DNA of 64,000 nt from an uncultured Selenomonas sp. (GTDB lineage Bacteria > Bacillota > Negativicutes > Selenomonadales > Selenomonadaceae): positions 1-64,000 of the forward strand of contig CAKPXP010000001.1 in the NCBI GenBank assembly GCA_934202005.1. The letters run 5' to 3'. Position 1 is the first letter of the stretch. Each line of letters starts with the position of its first letter. The translations under genes and the position numbers were made by a program. This document shows positions 1 through 7,370 of the stretch, in pieces. A model generated the notes under the pieces. The model saw nothing but the letters and a program-made list of their open reading frames with translations. It was not told where the DNA came from and made no database searches.

Positions 1-199
1 CGTGATTGGCTGGATTTACTGCAAGGACGGGCGCACAATGTCCACGAAGTGGACGTTTGTGCGTTGAGTTTACTATGCAAAAGCAACCAAGGCGTAAGCT
101 CACAGGGGCAGCGCGATGGGCGGAGCTCCTGCGGAGGCGGGCGCGGCCGGCAGCTGCGTGCGCGCCTGTTCGCAGGCAAGAGATGAGGAGGAGAGCGTG
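1..199. other. Window edge, no confident gene; short hairpin
   Basis: One frame is open from the left edge to a stop at 64-66 and could be the last 21 codons of a gene that starts before the window, but it is too short to identify. The clear feature is an inverted repeat at 32-63 (CGCACAA arm, TTGTGCG arm, inner GTCCAC/GTGGAC arms around GAA). Nearly the same sequence recurs in reverse orientation at 17594-17625. The rest, up to the ribosome binding site of the next gene, shows nothing recognisable. Confidence 0.3.
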
Positions 200-547
200 A
201 TGAAACGTCGCAGGTTGCGCACGGGGGAGATCCCCGAGGACATCATGGAGGAGATCCTGCAGGGCATCGGCAGGATGGCGAACGGTGAGACGGTGCTCGT
301 CGCGCAGGACGGCATCCTCGTGCAGGTGGAGTTCGCGGAGAAGCGGCGCGTCGAGCACTGGGATGATGCGCTGCCGCAGGCCGCGTTCAGCGCGGCGGCC
401 TGGCAGCGGCTCGCGGCGCGGATCCGCTGCGAGTTCTCCCGCCTCGACTACGGGCGGCTGACGGTCGTGATGAAGCAGGGCCATGTCGCGCAGCTCGAGC
501 GCACGGAGAAGCAGCGCTTCACGGGACTTGACGGCGAGGGCATCTGA
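200..547 (+). CDS. DUF2292-like small protein with internal duplication
   Basis: A 115-residue protein of unknown function. Start ATG at 200 is chosen because a GAGGAGG-like ribosome binding site sits at 184-192; longer readings lack one. Two halves resemble each other: around residues 30-50 (ETVLVAQDGILVQVEFAEKR) and around 88-110 (RLTVVMKQGHVAQLERTEKQ). Each matches the DUF2292 pattern (two strands, a G, then an (E/D)xxEK(R) end), a family of about 50-60 residues. The gene therefore looks like a tandem fusion of two DUF2292 units. DUF2292 has no established biochemical role. It stands alone, with the next gene on its own promoter. Confidence 0.7.
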   Translation: MKRRRLRTGEIPEDIMEEILQGIGRMANGETVLVAQDGILVQVEFAEKRRVEHWDDALPQAAFSAAAWQRLAARIRCEFSRLDYGRLTVVMKQGHVAQLERTEKQRFTGLDGEGI

Positions 548-640
548 GGTATGCTGCTCCGAATGATGTTTTTTAGGGAACCGCTTCCTTGCATAGGCGG
601 GGCAGACGGCAGGCGTGTCTGTCTTTTTTCTTTTCCGCTG

Positions 641-669
641 TTGACAGCGCCGCGGAAAGCGGCTATAAT
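641..669 (+). promoter_or_regulatory. Sigma-A promoter of the symporter gene
   Basis: A consensus -35 (TTGACA, 641-646) and -10 (TATAAT, 664-669) are separated by 17 bases. The ATG of the symporter follows at 732 with AGAAAGAAGG before it. Confidence 0.85.
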
Positions 670-731
670 AGCAGACAAATAAAACATAGCAGTTATATAT
701 CTATTATCAATGTAAGAAAGAAGGAATCTTT

Positions 732-2036
732 ATGGCAGAAGAAAAGGATGCGGTGCAGCAGGCGGCGAAGGACGCGCTGGCCCGCCATCAGGCCCATCAG
801 AAACGCCAGCTCGTGCTCTGGCTCGGCGCGCTCGCCGTCGGCGCCGTGCTCGGCACGCTCGGCATCGGGCCGCTCAACGATCTGTTCAATTTCATCGCGA
901 CGGTCTTCACGCGGCTGTTCCAGTTCATCGCCGTGCCGACGATCGCACTCGCCGTCATCACGACGCTCGCGGCGCTCGGCGCGGACAAGAGCACGGGGCG
1001 CATCTTCGCGCATGCCGTGACGTACACGCTGCTCACGACGATTTCCGCCGCGGCCATCGGCCTCGTGCTCTACCTCTGGATCGCGCCGGGCAATCTGCCG
1101 GCGGACGTCATCGGCGCGGGCGCCGCGGATGTGCCGCTGCAGAAGGTCGGCTCGCTCTCCTATTATGACCACTTCCTCACGGTCATTCCGAACAATCTGC
1201 TGCAGCCGTTCCTCTCCGGCAACGTGCTCTCCGTCATGATCATCGCCGCGGCCGTCGGTCTCGCGCTCGCGTTCATGCCGAAGACGGAGAACCGCGCGGT
1301 GCTCCTCAAGGGCATCGAGGGCGCGCAGGAGGTGCTCTTCACGCTGATCCGCGCGCTGCTCTGGGCGCTGCCGCTCGGCATCCTCGCCTTTTCCGCACAG
1401 CTCTCGGCGCAGATCGAGGCCGGCGTCATCGTTGGCGCGCTCGGCAAGTACACGGCCGTCGTGCTCGGCGGCAACGTCATCCAGTTCTTCGTCGTGCTGC
1501 CGCTGTTCCTGCTCGCGCGCGGCCTCAATCCCGTCCGCGTGTTCAAGAAGATGGCGCCGGCGCTCGCCGTCGCGCTTTTCACGAAGAGCTCGGCGGGCAC
1601 GCTGCCCGTGACGCTCGCCTCGGCGGAGACGCGCCTCAAGGCGAACCCGCGCGTCGCGCGCTTCGTGCTCCCGATCTGCACGACGATCAACATGAACGGC
1701 TGCGCGGCGTTCATCCTCGTCACCTCGCTCTTCGTCATGCAGAACGCAGGCTTCGAGCTGAGCCTCGGCACGATGATCACCTGGCTCTTCATCGCCGTGC
1801 TCGCGGCTGTCGGCAACGCCGGCGTGCCGATGGGCTGCTATTTCCTCACGCTGTCGCTCATGTCCGGCATCGGGGCGCCAATCGGTCTCATGGGCGTGAT
1901 CCTTCCTATCTATACGATCATCGATATGATCGAGACCTGCGAGAACGTCTGGTCGGATTCCTCCGTCTGCGCGATGGTGGACCACGATCTCAAGGACGAG
2001 CTCGCGGCAAACGAGGAGGCGCCGAGCCTCTCGTAA
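732..2036 (+). CDS. Dicarboxylate/amino acid:cation symporter (DAACS family)
   Basis: This 434-residue membrane protein belongs to the sodium/proton-coupled dicarboxylate and amino acid symporters (SDF family, PF00375; relatives GltP, DctA, SstT). The family signatures are visible: the serine-rich hairpin motif SSAGTLP at residues 286-292 and the unwound transport-helix motif NMNG at 320-323, which is NMDGT in glutamate carriers. The Asp-to-Asn and Thr-to-Cys differences fit serine/threonine (SstT-like) or another substrate rather than classical glutamate transport; this is inference. About eight hydrophobic segments plus two re-entrant loops are expected. An 18-28 residue polar N-terminal extension precedes the first helix. 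Monocistronic between its own promoter and the terminator at 2071. Confidence 0.85.
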   Translation: MAEEKDAVQQAAKDALARHQAHQKRQLVLWLGALAVGAVLGTLGIGPLNDLFNFIATVFTRLFQFIAVPTIALAVITTLAALGADKSTGRIFAHAVTYTLLTTISAAAIGLVLYLWIAPGNLPADVIGAGAADVPLQKVGSLSYYDHFLTVIPNNLLQPFLSGNVLSVMIIAAAVGLALAFMPKTENRAVLLKGIEGAQEVLFTLIRALLWALPLGILAFSAQLSAQIEAGVIVGALGKYTAVVLGGNVIQFFVVLPLFLLARGLNPVRVFKKMAPALAVALFTKSSAGTLPVTLASAETRLKANPRVARFVLPICTTINMNGCAAFILVTSLFVMQNAGFELSLGTMITWLFIAVLAAVGNAGVPMGCYFLTLSLMSGIGAPIGLMGVILPIYTIIDMIETCENVWSDSSVCAMVDHDLKDELAANEEAPSLS

Positions 2037-2070
2037 TAGGATGCGCCTTTGCAGCGCGGCAGAATACTCT

Positions 2071-2109
2071 GCGGCAGGCAGTACGCTTTGTACGGCCTGC
2101 CGCTTTTTT
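2071..2109 (+). terminator. Rho-independent terminator after the symporter
   Basis: GCGGCAGGC-GTAC pairs with GTAC-GCCTGCCGC around a short GCTTT-like loop, followed by a run of seven T. Confidence 0.9.
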
Positions 2110-2203
2110 TCTGTACGGCTGCCGGCATTATGACGTTTTGGGATTTTTTGCGGCTTCAGGGAGGAAAATCCCAGGGCGGGAGAGAATGATAGAAAAGTGA
2201 CAA

Positions 2204-2243
2204 GTTTGCAAACAAACGAATGAAGGAATCAAATCGTTTGATT
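2204..2243 (+). promoter_or_regulatory. Two palindromes upstream of the lipoprotein/chemoreceptor operon
   Basis: GTTTGCAAAC (2204-2213) and AATCAAATCGTTTGATT (2227-2243) are perfect inverted repeats 50-90 bases before the start codon. They have the size and spacing of repressor or activator sites. No matching regulator gene is adjacent, and I could not place a convincing sigma-A promoter here; a non-housekeeping sigma factor is possible. Confidence 0.45.
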
Positions 2244-2291
2244 TCAAGAGATATTGGTGTTTTGGGGATAAACATATTGGGAGGGATGGAA

Positions 2292-3449
2292 ATGCAGAGG
2301 AGGTTTCATCGGCTATGGCCGCTCTTGCTGGCGGTATTCCTTGTCTGTCTCGCCGCTGGCTGCGGCAAGGCGGATGATAGCGTGTCGGAGCAGGGGGTGC
2401 CCGATGCGCAGGAGCATGCGCTGATCGCGAAGGACGATCTTAAGATCGGCGTGCTCTACATCGCGGATCCCACGGTCGGCAGCGGTTACAGCTACGCGCA
2501 TGACCTCGGTATCAGCGATATGATGCGCAATCTCGAGCTGCGTCCGGAGCAGGTCGAGCGGGCCGTGGTGCCGGACAGCGACGCGGCGGGCGTCGAGCGC
2601 GCGGTGGAGAAATTCATCGCGGACGGCTGTAATGTTGTGATCGGCACGAGTTTCGGCTATATGCAGACGCTGGCCGCGCTCGCGGAGAAGCATCCGCAGG
2701 TCTATTTCGCGCACGGCAGCGGCTTCTTGTCGAACGGGCGGAATTTCATCAACTATTTCGGCCGCATCTATCAGGCGCGGTACCTGAGCGGCATCGTCGC
2801 GGGGCTCAATACGAAAACGGGGAAGATCGGCTATGTGGCGGCGCAGGGCGCGGAGAATGCTGAGGTCACGGGCGGTATCGACGCGTTCGCCATCGGCGTG
2901 GCGGCGGTCAATCCGCGCGCGAAGGTCTATGTGCGCGTGACGCACAGCTGGTTCGATCCGGCGGCGGAGCAGGCGGCGAGCGAGGAGCTCCTCGCTCTCG
3001 GCTGCGACGTCATGTCGCAGCACTGCGATACGGACGCGCCCGTGCGCCTCGCAGAGCAGCACGGCGTCTATGCCATCGGCTACAACTCCGATATGAGCAA
3101 GGAATGCCCGAAGGCGACGCTCACGAGCGTCATCTGGGGCTGGGGCGCGTTCTATACCTACTATATCAACAGTCTCCTGACGGGGACGTATGACGGGGAG
3201 AATTACTACCGCGGCATGCGCGACGGCATGGTCGAGCTCACGGATGTGGCGGATTTCGCCGCGGACGGGACGGCAGAGCAGGTCGAGGCGGCGAAGAAGC
3301 GCATCATGGATGGCTCCTGCAACGTCTTCGACGGCGTGCTGGAGACGAACGCGGGCACGACCGTCGGCACGGCTGGCAAGACGCTCTCCGACGCGGAGAT
3401 CACGGGCGGTATCCACTGGTATTACAAGAATGTCGAAGTTCTGCCGTAA
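2292..3449 (+). CDS. BMP/PnrA-family substrate-binding lipoprotein
   Basis: A 385-residue exported lipoprotein. Start ATG at 2292 has GGGAGGG 7 bases upstream. Residues 1-23 form a signal peptide ending in the lipobox LAAGC (Cys24). The mature part starts with the KIGVLYIADPTVGSGYSYAH segment and has the two-lobed layout of the BMP family (PF02608, relatives PnrA/TmpC and Med), which usually bind nucleosides for ABC importers. No ABC ATPase or permease is adjacent. Instead a chemoreceptor follows after 13 bases, so the protein may deliver its ligand to that receptor; this is inference from context. The ligand is unknown. Confidence 0.85.
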   Translation: MQRRFHRLWPLLLAVFLVCLAAGCGKADDSVSEQGVPDAQEHALIAKDDLKIGVLYIADPTVGSGYSYAHDLGISDMMRNLELRPEQVERAVVPDSDAAGVERAVEKFIADGCNVVIGTSFGYMQTLAALAEKHPQVYFAHGSGFLSNGRNFINYFGRIYQARYLSGIVAGLNTKTGKIGYVAAQGAENAEVTGGIDAFAIGVAAVNPRAKVYVRVTHSWFDPAAEQAASEELLALGCDVMSQHCDTDAPVRLAEQHGVYAIGYNSDMSKECPKATLTSVIWGWGAFYTYYINSLLTGTYDGENYYRGMRDGMVELTDVADFAADGTAEQVEAAKKRIMDGSCNVFDGVLETNAGTTVGTAGKTLSDAEITGGIHWYYKNVEVLP

Positions 3450-3462
3450 GGGGGCATGAGAG

Positions 3463-5208
3463 ATGGAAAAGAAAAGCATTCTGGAGCTCGCTGGCTCGAG
3501 CCGTCATTCGCTGCGCATGAAGAATCTCGCGATGGCCACCGTGCCGCTGCTCGTGCTGAGCGTGCTCGTGACGCTCGTCATGGTCGTATCCATGCGCAGC
3601 GCCATCGTGCATGAGGTCGAGCTCTCGCTCAAGGGAACGGCGACGGTCGTGAAGGCCGCCTATGAGCAGAACTCCGGCGACTATGTGCAGGCGGAGGGCG
3701 GTGATATCTGGAAGGGACGCTATGATATCTCGCGTTCGGGCGCGTTCCTCGATGCGATCAGCGAGACCTCGGGACAGGACGTGATGTTCTTCTACGGATC
3801 TGTGCGCACGATGACCTCGATCAAGACGGAGGACGGGCGGCGCATCGTCGGCACGGAGGCGGGCGAGAAGGTGCAGCAGGAGGTCCTGCAGGGCGGCAGG
3901 GCGTATTTCTCCGAGAACGTCGACATCAAGGGCGTGCCGTATTTTGGCTATTATCTGCCGGTCTATCAGCCGGACGGCGGCGAGCCCATCGGCATGGTGT
4001 TCTCCGGCATGCCGCGCACGGAGGTGCTGGCCTTCATCTATCGCAGCGTGGCCATCGTCGTCGTGCTCGTGCTCGTCATCCTCGCGGTCAGCGTGCTGCT
4101 CATCCGCCGCTACAACTACGCGATGACGCATGCGCTGCGCAAGGCGATCAACGCGGTGCATGATGTGGCGGGCGGCCGCCTCGATACGCCGATCGCGGAG
4201 ACCATCCTCGCGCGCGATGATGAGATCGGCGTGCTCGGCAACTCCATCGCGGAGCTGCGCGATGTGCTGAAACAGCTCGTCGACCACATGGGCGAGACGA
4301 CGCAGTCGCTGCGCGCGGAAGCCAACCGTCTCGAGGAGGTCTCGGCCGAGACGCAGCAGGGCGTCGATGTCATGCGCCAGGCGAGCGCGGCCATCAGCGA
4401 GGGCGCGGCGCAGCAGGCCAAGGACACGGAGTCGGCGTCGGAGAGCATCGAGGTCATGGGCGGCCTCATCACGCAGACGAACGGCGAGGCGCAGCAACTC
4501 GGCAAGCAGGCCGATGAGATGCGCGGCGCGAGCGGCGAGGCCGGCACGGCCATCGATGCGCTAAAGGGCGTCAGTGACCGCGTGAGCGAGGTCGTGCAGA
4601 ACGTCGAGCAGATGATGACGCAGACGAACGAGTCGGCGGGACAGATCCGCGAGGCGTCCGACCTCATCTCCGGCATCGCCGACCAGACGAGCCTGCTCTC
4701 GCTCAACGCGAGCATCGAGGCGGCGCGCGCGGGCGCCGCCGGCCGCGGCTTCGCGGTGGTCGCCGAGGAGATCCGCAAGCTCGCCGACCAATCGGACGAG
4801 GCGAGCCGCCGCATCCGCGAGACGATCGAGAACCTCCTGAGCGATTTCGCCGGCGTCGTGCGCTCCATGCAGCAGATGCGCGAGGTCATCGACCAGCAGA
4901 ACAGCCATATCAGGAGCACGGAGACGACGGTCAAGGATGTCGTGGACGGCCTCGACCGCACGGCGCAGGGCATCGGAACCATCCTCGGCGAGATGGAGCG
5001 GCTCGAGGCGGCGCGCGGCGACGTCGACGGCGTGATCGCCTCGCTCGCCGCGGTCGCCAAGGAGAACGCGCGCGGCATCGAGGGCTCGCAGGAGACGGTG
5101 CGCCAGGTCGCCGACGGGTTTGCGACGGTGACGGAGGCCGCGGGCAAGCTGCGCGCGGCAGCGAGCGCGCTCGCCGACGATCTCGCGGCGTTCCGCAAGG
5201 AGGCCTGA
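3463..5208 (+). CDS. Methyl-accepting chemotaxis protein with Cache sensor
   Basis: A 581-residue chemoreceptor. Order: cytoplasmic N-terminus, TM1 about 21-44, extracytoplasmic domain about 45-188 that looks like a single Cache domain ([11 protein letters not shown] near its end), TM2 about 190-213, HAMP linker to about 270, then a long coiled-coil signalling domain. The hairpin tip around [20 protein letters not shown] and [13 protein letters not shown] is the CheA/CheW contact region. It would control flagellar rotation through CheA. It is cotranscribed with the BMP lipoprotein 13 bases upstream. No other che gene is in the window. The trailing terminator at 5247 ends the unit. Confidence 0.92.
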   Translation: MEKKSILELAGSSRHSLRMKNLAMATVPLLVLSVLVTLVMVVSMRSAIVHEVELSLKGTATVVKAAYEQNSGDYVQAEGGDIWKGRYDISRSGAFLDAISETSGQDVMFFYGSVRTMTSIKTEDGRRIVGTEAGEKVQQEVLQGGRAYFSENVDIKGVPYFGYYLPVYQPDGGEPIGMVFSGMPRTEVLAFIYRSVAIVVVLVLVILAVSVLLIRRYNYAMTHALRKAINAVHDVAGGRLDTPIAETILARDDEIGVLGNSIAELRDVLKQLVDHMGETTQSLRAEANRLEEVSAETQQGVDVMRQASAAISEGAAQQAKDTESASESIEVMGGLITQTNGEAQQLGKQADEMRGASGEAGTAIDALKGVSDRVSEVVQNVEQMMTQTNESAGQIREASDLISGIADQTSLLSLNASIEAARAGAAGRGFAVVAEEIRKLADQSDEASRRIRETIENLLSDFAGVVRSMQQMREVIDQQNSHIRSTETTVKDVVDGLDRTAQGIGTILGEMERLEAARGDVDGVIASLAAVAKENARGIEGSQETVRQVADGFATVTEAAGKLRAAASALADDLAAFRKEA

Positions 5209-5246
5209 TACGACGATGGATCAGCGGGAGAACGAGATATGATTTT

Positions 5247-5284
5247 CGCGCGTTTGGGCGAGCTTGCCCAAGCGCGCGTTTTTC
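5247..5284 (+). terminator. Terminator after the chemoreceptor
   Basis: CGCGCG-TTTGGGC and GCCCAA-GCGCGCG arms enclose a GAGCTT loop and are followed by TTTTT. Confidence 0.85.
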
Positions 5285-5377
5285 TGATATACTAGAAAAA
5301 CAGTGAGACAGCGGCTGTTGCTGAATACGGTACGGAAGCAGCCGTGACTGTGTAACAGTGCAGGGGAGGAATCCAGA

Positions 5378-6211
5378 ATGAGTGAAGAAAACTGCTCGCA
5401 TGACTGCGCGTCCTGCGGCGAGAACTGCGGCGCGCGGCAGCTGCCGCCGAAGGCGCCGCTCAATGAGAAGTCGAAGGTGCGTCATGTCATCGCCGTCGTG
5501 AGCGGCAAGGGCGGCGTCGGCAAGAGCATGGTGACGGCGCTCATGGCGGTCAAGGCGCGGCAGGCGGGCTATCAGACGGCCATCCTCGACGCGGACATCA
5601 CGGGGCCGTCCATCCCGAAGGCGTTCGGCATCAAGGGACACGCGACGGGCGACGCGGAGCATCTCTATCCGGCCATCAGCCGCACGGGCGTCGAGGTCAT
5701 GAGCATGAACCTCCTGCTCGAGAAGACGACGGATCCCGTCGTCTGGCGCGGCCCGATCATCAGCAACACGGTGACGCAGTTCTGGTCGACGGTCGTCTGG
5801 GGCGAGGTCGAGTACATGTTCGTCGATATGCCGCCGGGCACGGGCGATGTCCCGCTGACGGTGTTCCAGTCGCTGCCGGTCGACGGCATCATCGTCGTCG
5901 CGTCGCCGCAGGAGCAGGTGGCGATGATCGTCGAGAAATCCATCGCGATGGCGAAGCTCATGCAGGTGCCCGTGCTCGCGCTCGTCGAGAACATGAGCTA
6001 TTTCAAGTGCCCGGACTGCGGGAAGGTGCACCATATCTTCGGTAAGAGCCATGCGGAGGAGATCGCGAAGAAGTACGGCATCGGGACGTACTGCCAGCTG
6101 CCGATCGACCCGGACCTCGCGACGGCCGTCGACGCGGGCGAGATCGAGTTCGTCATGGAGGACGGGCTCGATCCCATCGTCGAGATGCTTAAGGAACCGC
6201 TGATTAAATGA
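5378..6211 (+). CDS. mrp: Mrp/NBP35-type iron-sulfur carrier ATPase
   Basis: A 277-residue P-loop ATPase of the Mrp/ApbC/NBP35 family, which binds and hands on Fe-S clusters in the cytoplasm. The deviant Walker A motif GKGGVGKS is at residues 43-50, and the C-terminal cluster cysteines CPDC are at 211-214. The first 20 residues hold four cysteines (CSHDCASCGENC), like eukaryotic NBP35. AGGGGAGG precedes the ATG. The last seven codons (LKEPLIK) and the stop lie inside a dispersed repeat element that starts at 6188, so the native C-terminus was probably replaced. Confidence 0.88.
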   Translation: MSEENCSHDCASCGENCGARQLPPKAPLNEKSKVRHVIAVVSGKGGVGKSMVTALMAVKARQAGYQTAILDADITGPSIPKAFGIKGHATGDAEHLYPAISRTGVEVMSMNLLLEKTTDPVVWRGPIISNTVTQFWSTVVWGEVEYMFVDMPPGTGDVPLTVFQSLPVDGIIVVASPQEQVAMIVEKSIAMAKLMQVPVLALVENMSYFKCPDCGKVHHIFGKSHAEEIAKKYGIGTYCQLPIDPDLATAVDAGEIEFVMEDGLDPIVEMLKEPLIK

Positions 6212-6357
6212 AGTGCTCCGGATTTACGTGGATGCGCTGTATCTCTCTAGGAGACAAACCGCAGGCGTAGCCGAAGCTACGCTGAGGATTGTCGACGACG
6301 AGAGGACAGTGCAGACGCGTGAAGACGGAGTGCTGAATTAATTAGTGGTTCCTTAAG
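6188..6357 (+). repeat. Dispersed foldback element, full copy 1
   Basis: About 170 bp with perfect 11-bp ends (CTTAAGGAACC and GGTTCCTTAAG) and an inner hairpin GCGTAGC-CGAA-GCTACGC. Most of its length pairs with itself as one imperfect stem. It is homologous to the elements at 25749, 31962 and 47942. It begins inside the mrp coding frame and supplies its stop codon. There is no transposase-sized ORF inside. Confidence 0.9.
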
Positions 6358-6393
6358 AAGCGGATGGCAGAGGAAAAGTAAGCGGGTGATGGC

Positions 6394-7275
6394 ATGACGG
6401 ATCGGCAGCGGGGCGTGCTCTTCGCGGTGTCGGGCGGCGTCTTTTGGGGCGGCTCGGGCGTCGCAGGGCAGTATCTTTTGCAGGACGCGGGCTTTACGAC
6501 GGAGTGGCTCGTGACGGCGCGGCTCGTGCTGGCGGGCGTCATCCTGCTCGCGCTCGATGCCGCGCGGCACGGCGGGGAGATCTTCCGCGTCTGGCACAGC
6601 CGCAGGAACTGCGCGGAGCTGCTCTTTTTCGGCGTCTGCGGCATGATGCTCGTCTCGTATTCCTATTTTGCCTCGATCCGCTACGGCAACGCGGCGGCCG
6701 CGACGGTCCTGCAGTACCTCATGCCCGCGATGATCGTGCTCTATACGGCGCTGCGCTATCGACGATGGCCGAGCGGGCTCGAGCTCTTCTGCGTGCTGCT
6801 CGCGCTCGCAGGGACGGTTCTGCTCGTGACGCACGGCGACTGGCGGACACTCGCGATCCCGCTGCCCGCGTTCCTCTGGGGGCTCGTCGCGGCCGTGACG
6901 GGCGCGATCTACACGCTCTCGCCGAAGCGGCTCATCCGCGCGTGGCGCGCGCCGCTCATCGTCGGCTGGGGCATGCTCGTCGGCGGCGCCGCGATGGCGG
7001 CGGCGACGCGGCCCGGGCTATGGAGCGGGTGCTGGACGCCGCTTTCCTCGCTCGCGTTCCTCTATCTCATCGCCTTCGGCTCGGTTGCGGCGTTCGCGCT
7101 CTACCTCGGCAGCACGAAGTACATCCAGCCGAGCGAGGCGGGCGTGCTGGCCTCCGTCGAGCCGCTCACGGCGATCGTCCTTTCCGTCGCGCTGCTCGGC
7201 GCGTCGTTCGGCGTCCTCGATTTGCTTGGGAGCGTCTGCATCCTTGCGACGGTCGTGCTGCTCGCGCAGAGGTAG
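6394..7275 (+). CDS. EamA/DMT-family transporter
   Basis: A 293-residue inner-membrane protein with ten predicted hydrophobic segments arranged as two EamA repeats. The first opens with FAVSGGVFWGGSGVAGQYLL and the second repeat ends in a segment with the PSEAGVLASVEPLTAIVLS signature typical of the family (PF00892). Members export amino acids or other metabolites; the substrate cannot be read from sequence. It lies between the repeat element and the bidirectional terminator, and is probably transcribed alone. Confidence 0.85.
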   Translation: MTDRQRGVLFAVSGGVFWGGSGVAGQYLLQDAGFTTEWLVTARLVLAGVILLALDAARHGGEIFRVWHSRRNCAELLFFGVCGMMLVSYSYFASIRYGNAAAATVLQYLMPAMIVLYTALRYRRWPSGLELFCVLLALAGTVLLVTHGDWRTLAIPLPAFLWGLVAAVTGAIYTLSPKRLIRAWRAPLIVGWGMLVGGAAMAAATRPGLWSGCWTPLSSLAFLYLIAFGSVAAFALYLGSTKYIQPSEAGVLASVEPLTAIVLSVALLGASFGVLDLLGSVCILATVVLLAQR

Positions 7276-7298
7276 GATTTATCATATCGGAGAAAAAA

Positions 7299-7341
7299 TA
7301 TCCCGCAGGACATGTCATAGCGGCATGTCCCGCGGGATATT
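7299..7341. terminator. Bidirectional terminator between convergent genes
   Basis: ATATCCCGC-GGACATG pairs with CATGTCC-GCGGGATAT around TCATAGCGG. On the minus strand it is followed by a run of T and serves the EAL/GGDEF gene; on the plus strand the T-tract is short. Confidence 0.8.
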
Positions 7342-7370
7342 TGTGTGTAATGAAGTTTTTTCGCGCGTGC

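Noticed and set aside
576..592. GGGAACCGCTTCCTTG upstream of the symporter as a third miniature foldback element
   Set aside because: It lacks the CTGATT/AATCAG core and is short enough to be chance.
693..1985. Long minus-strand frame opposite the symporter, and many similar antisense frames of 200-430 codons
   Set aside because: They are Arg, Asp and Glu-rich shadows caused by high GC at third codon positions of real genes; none shows a family motif or ribosome binding site.
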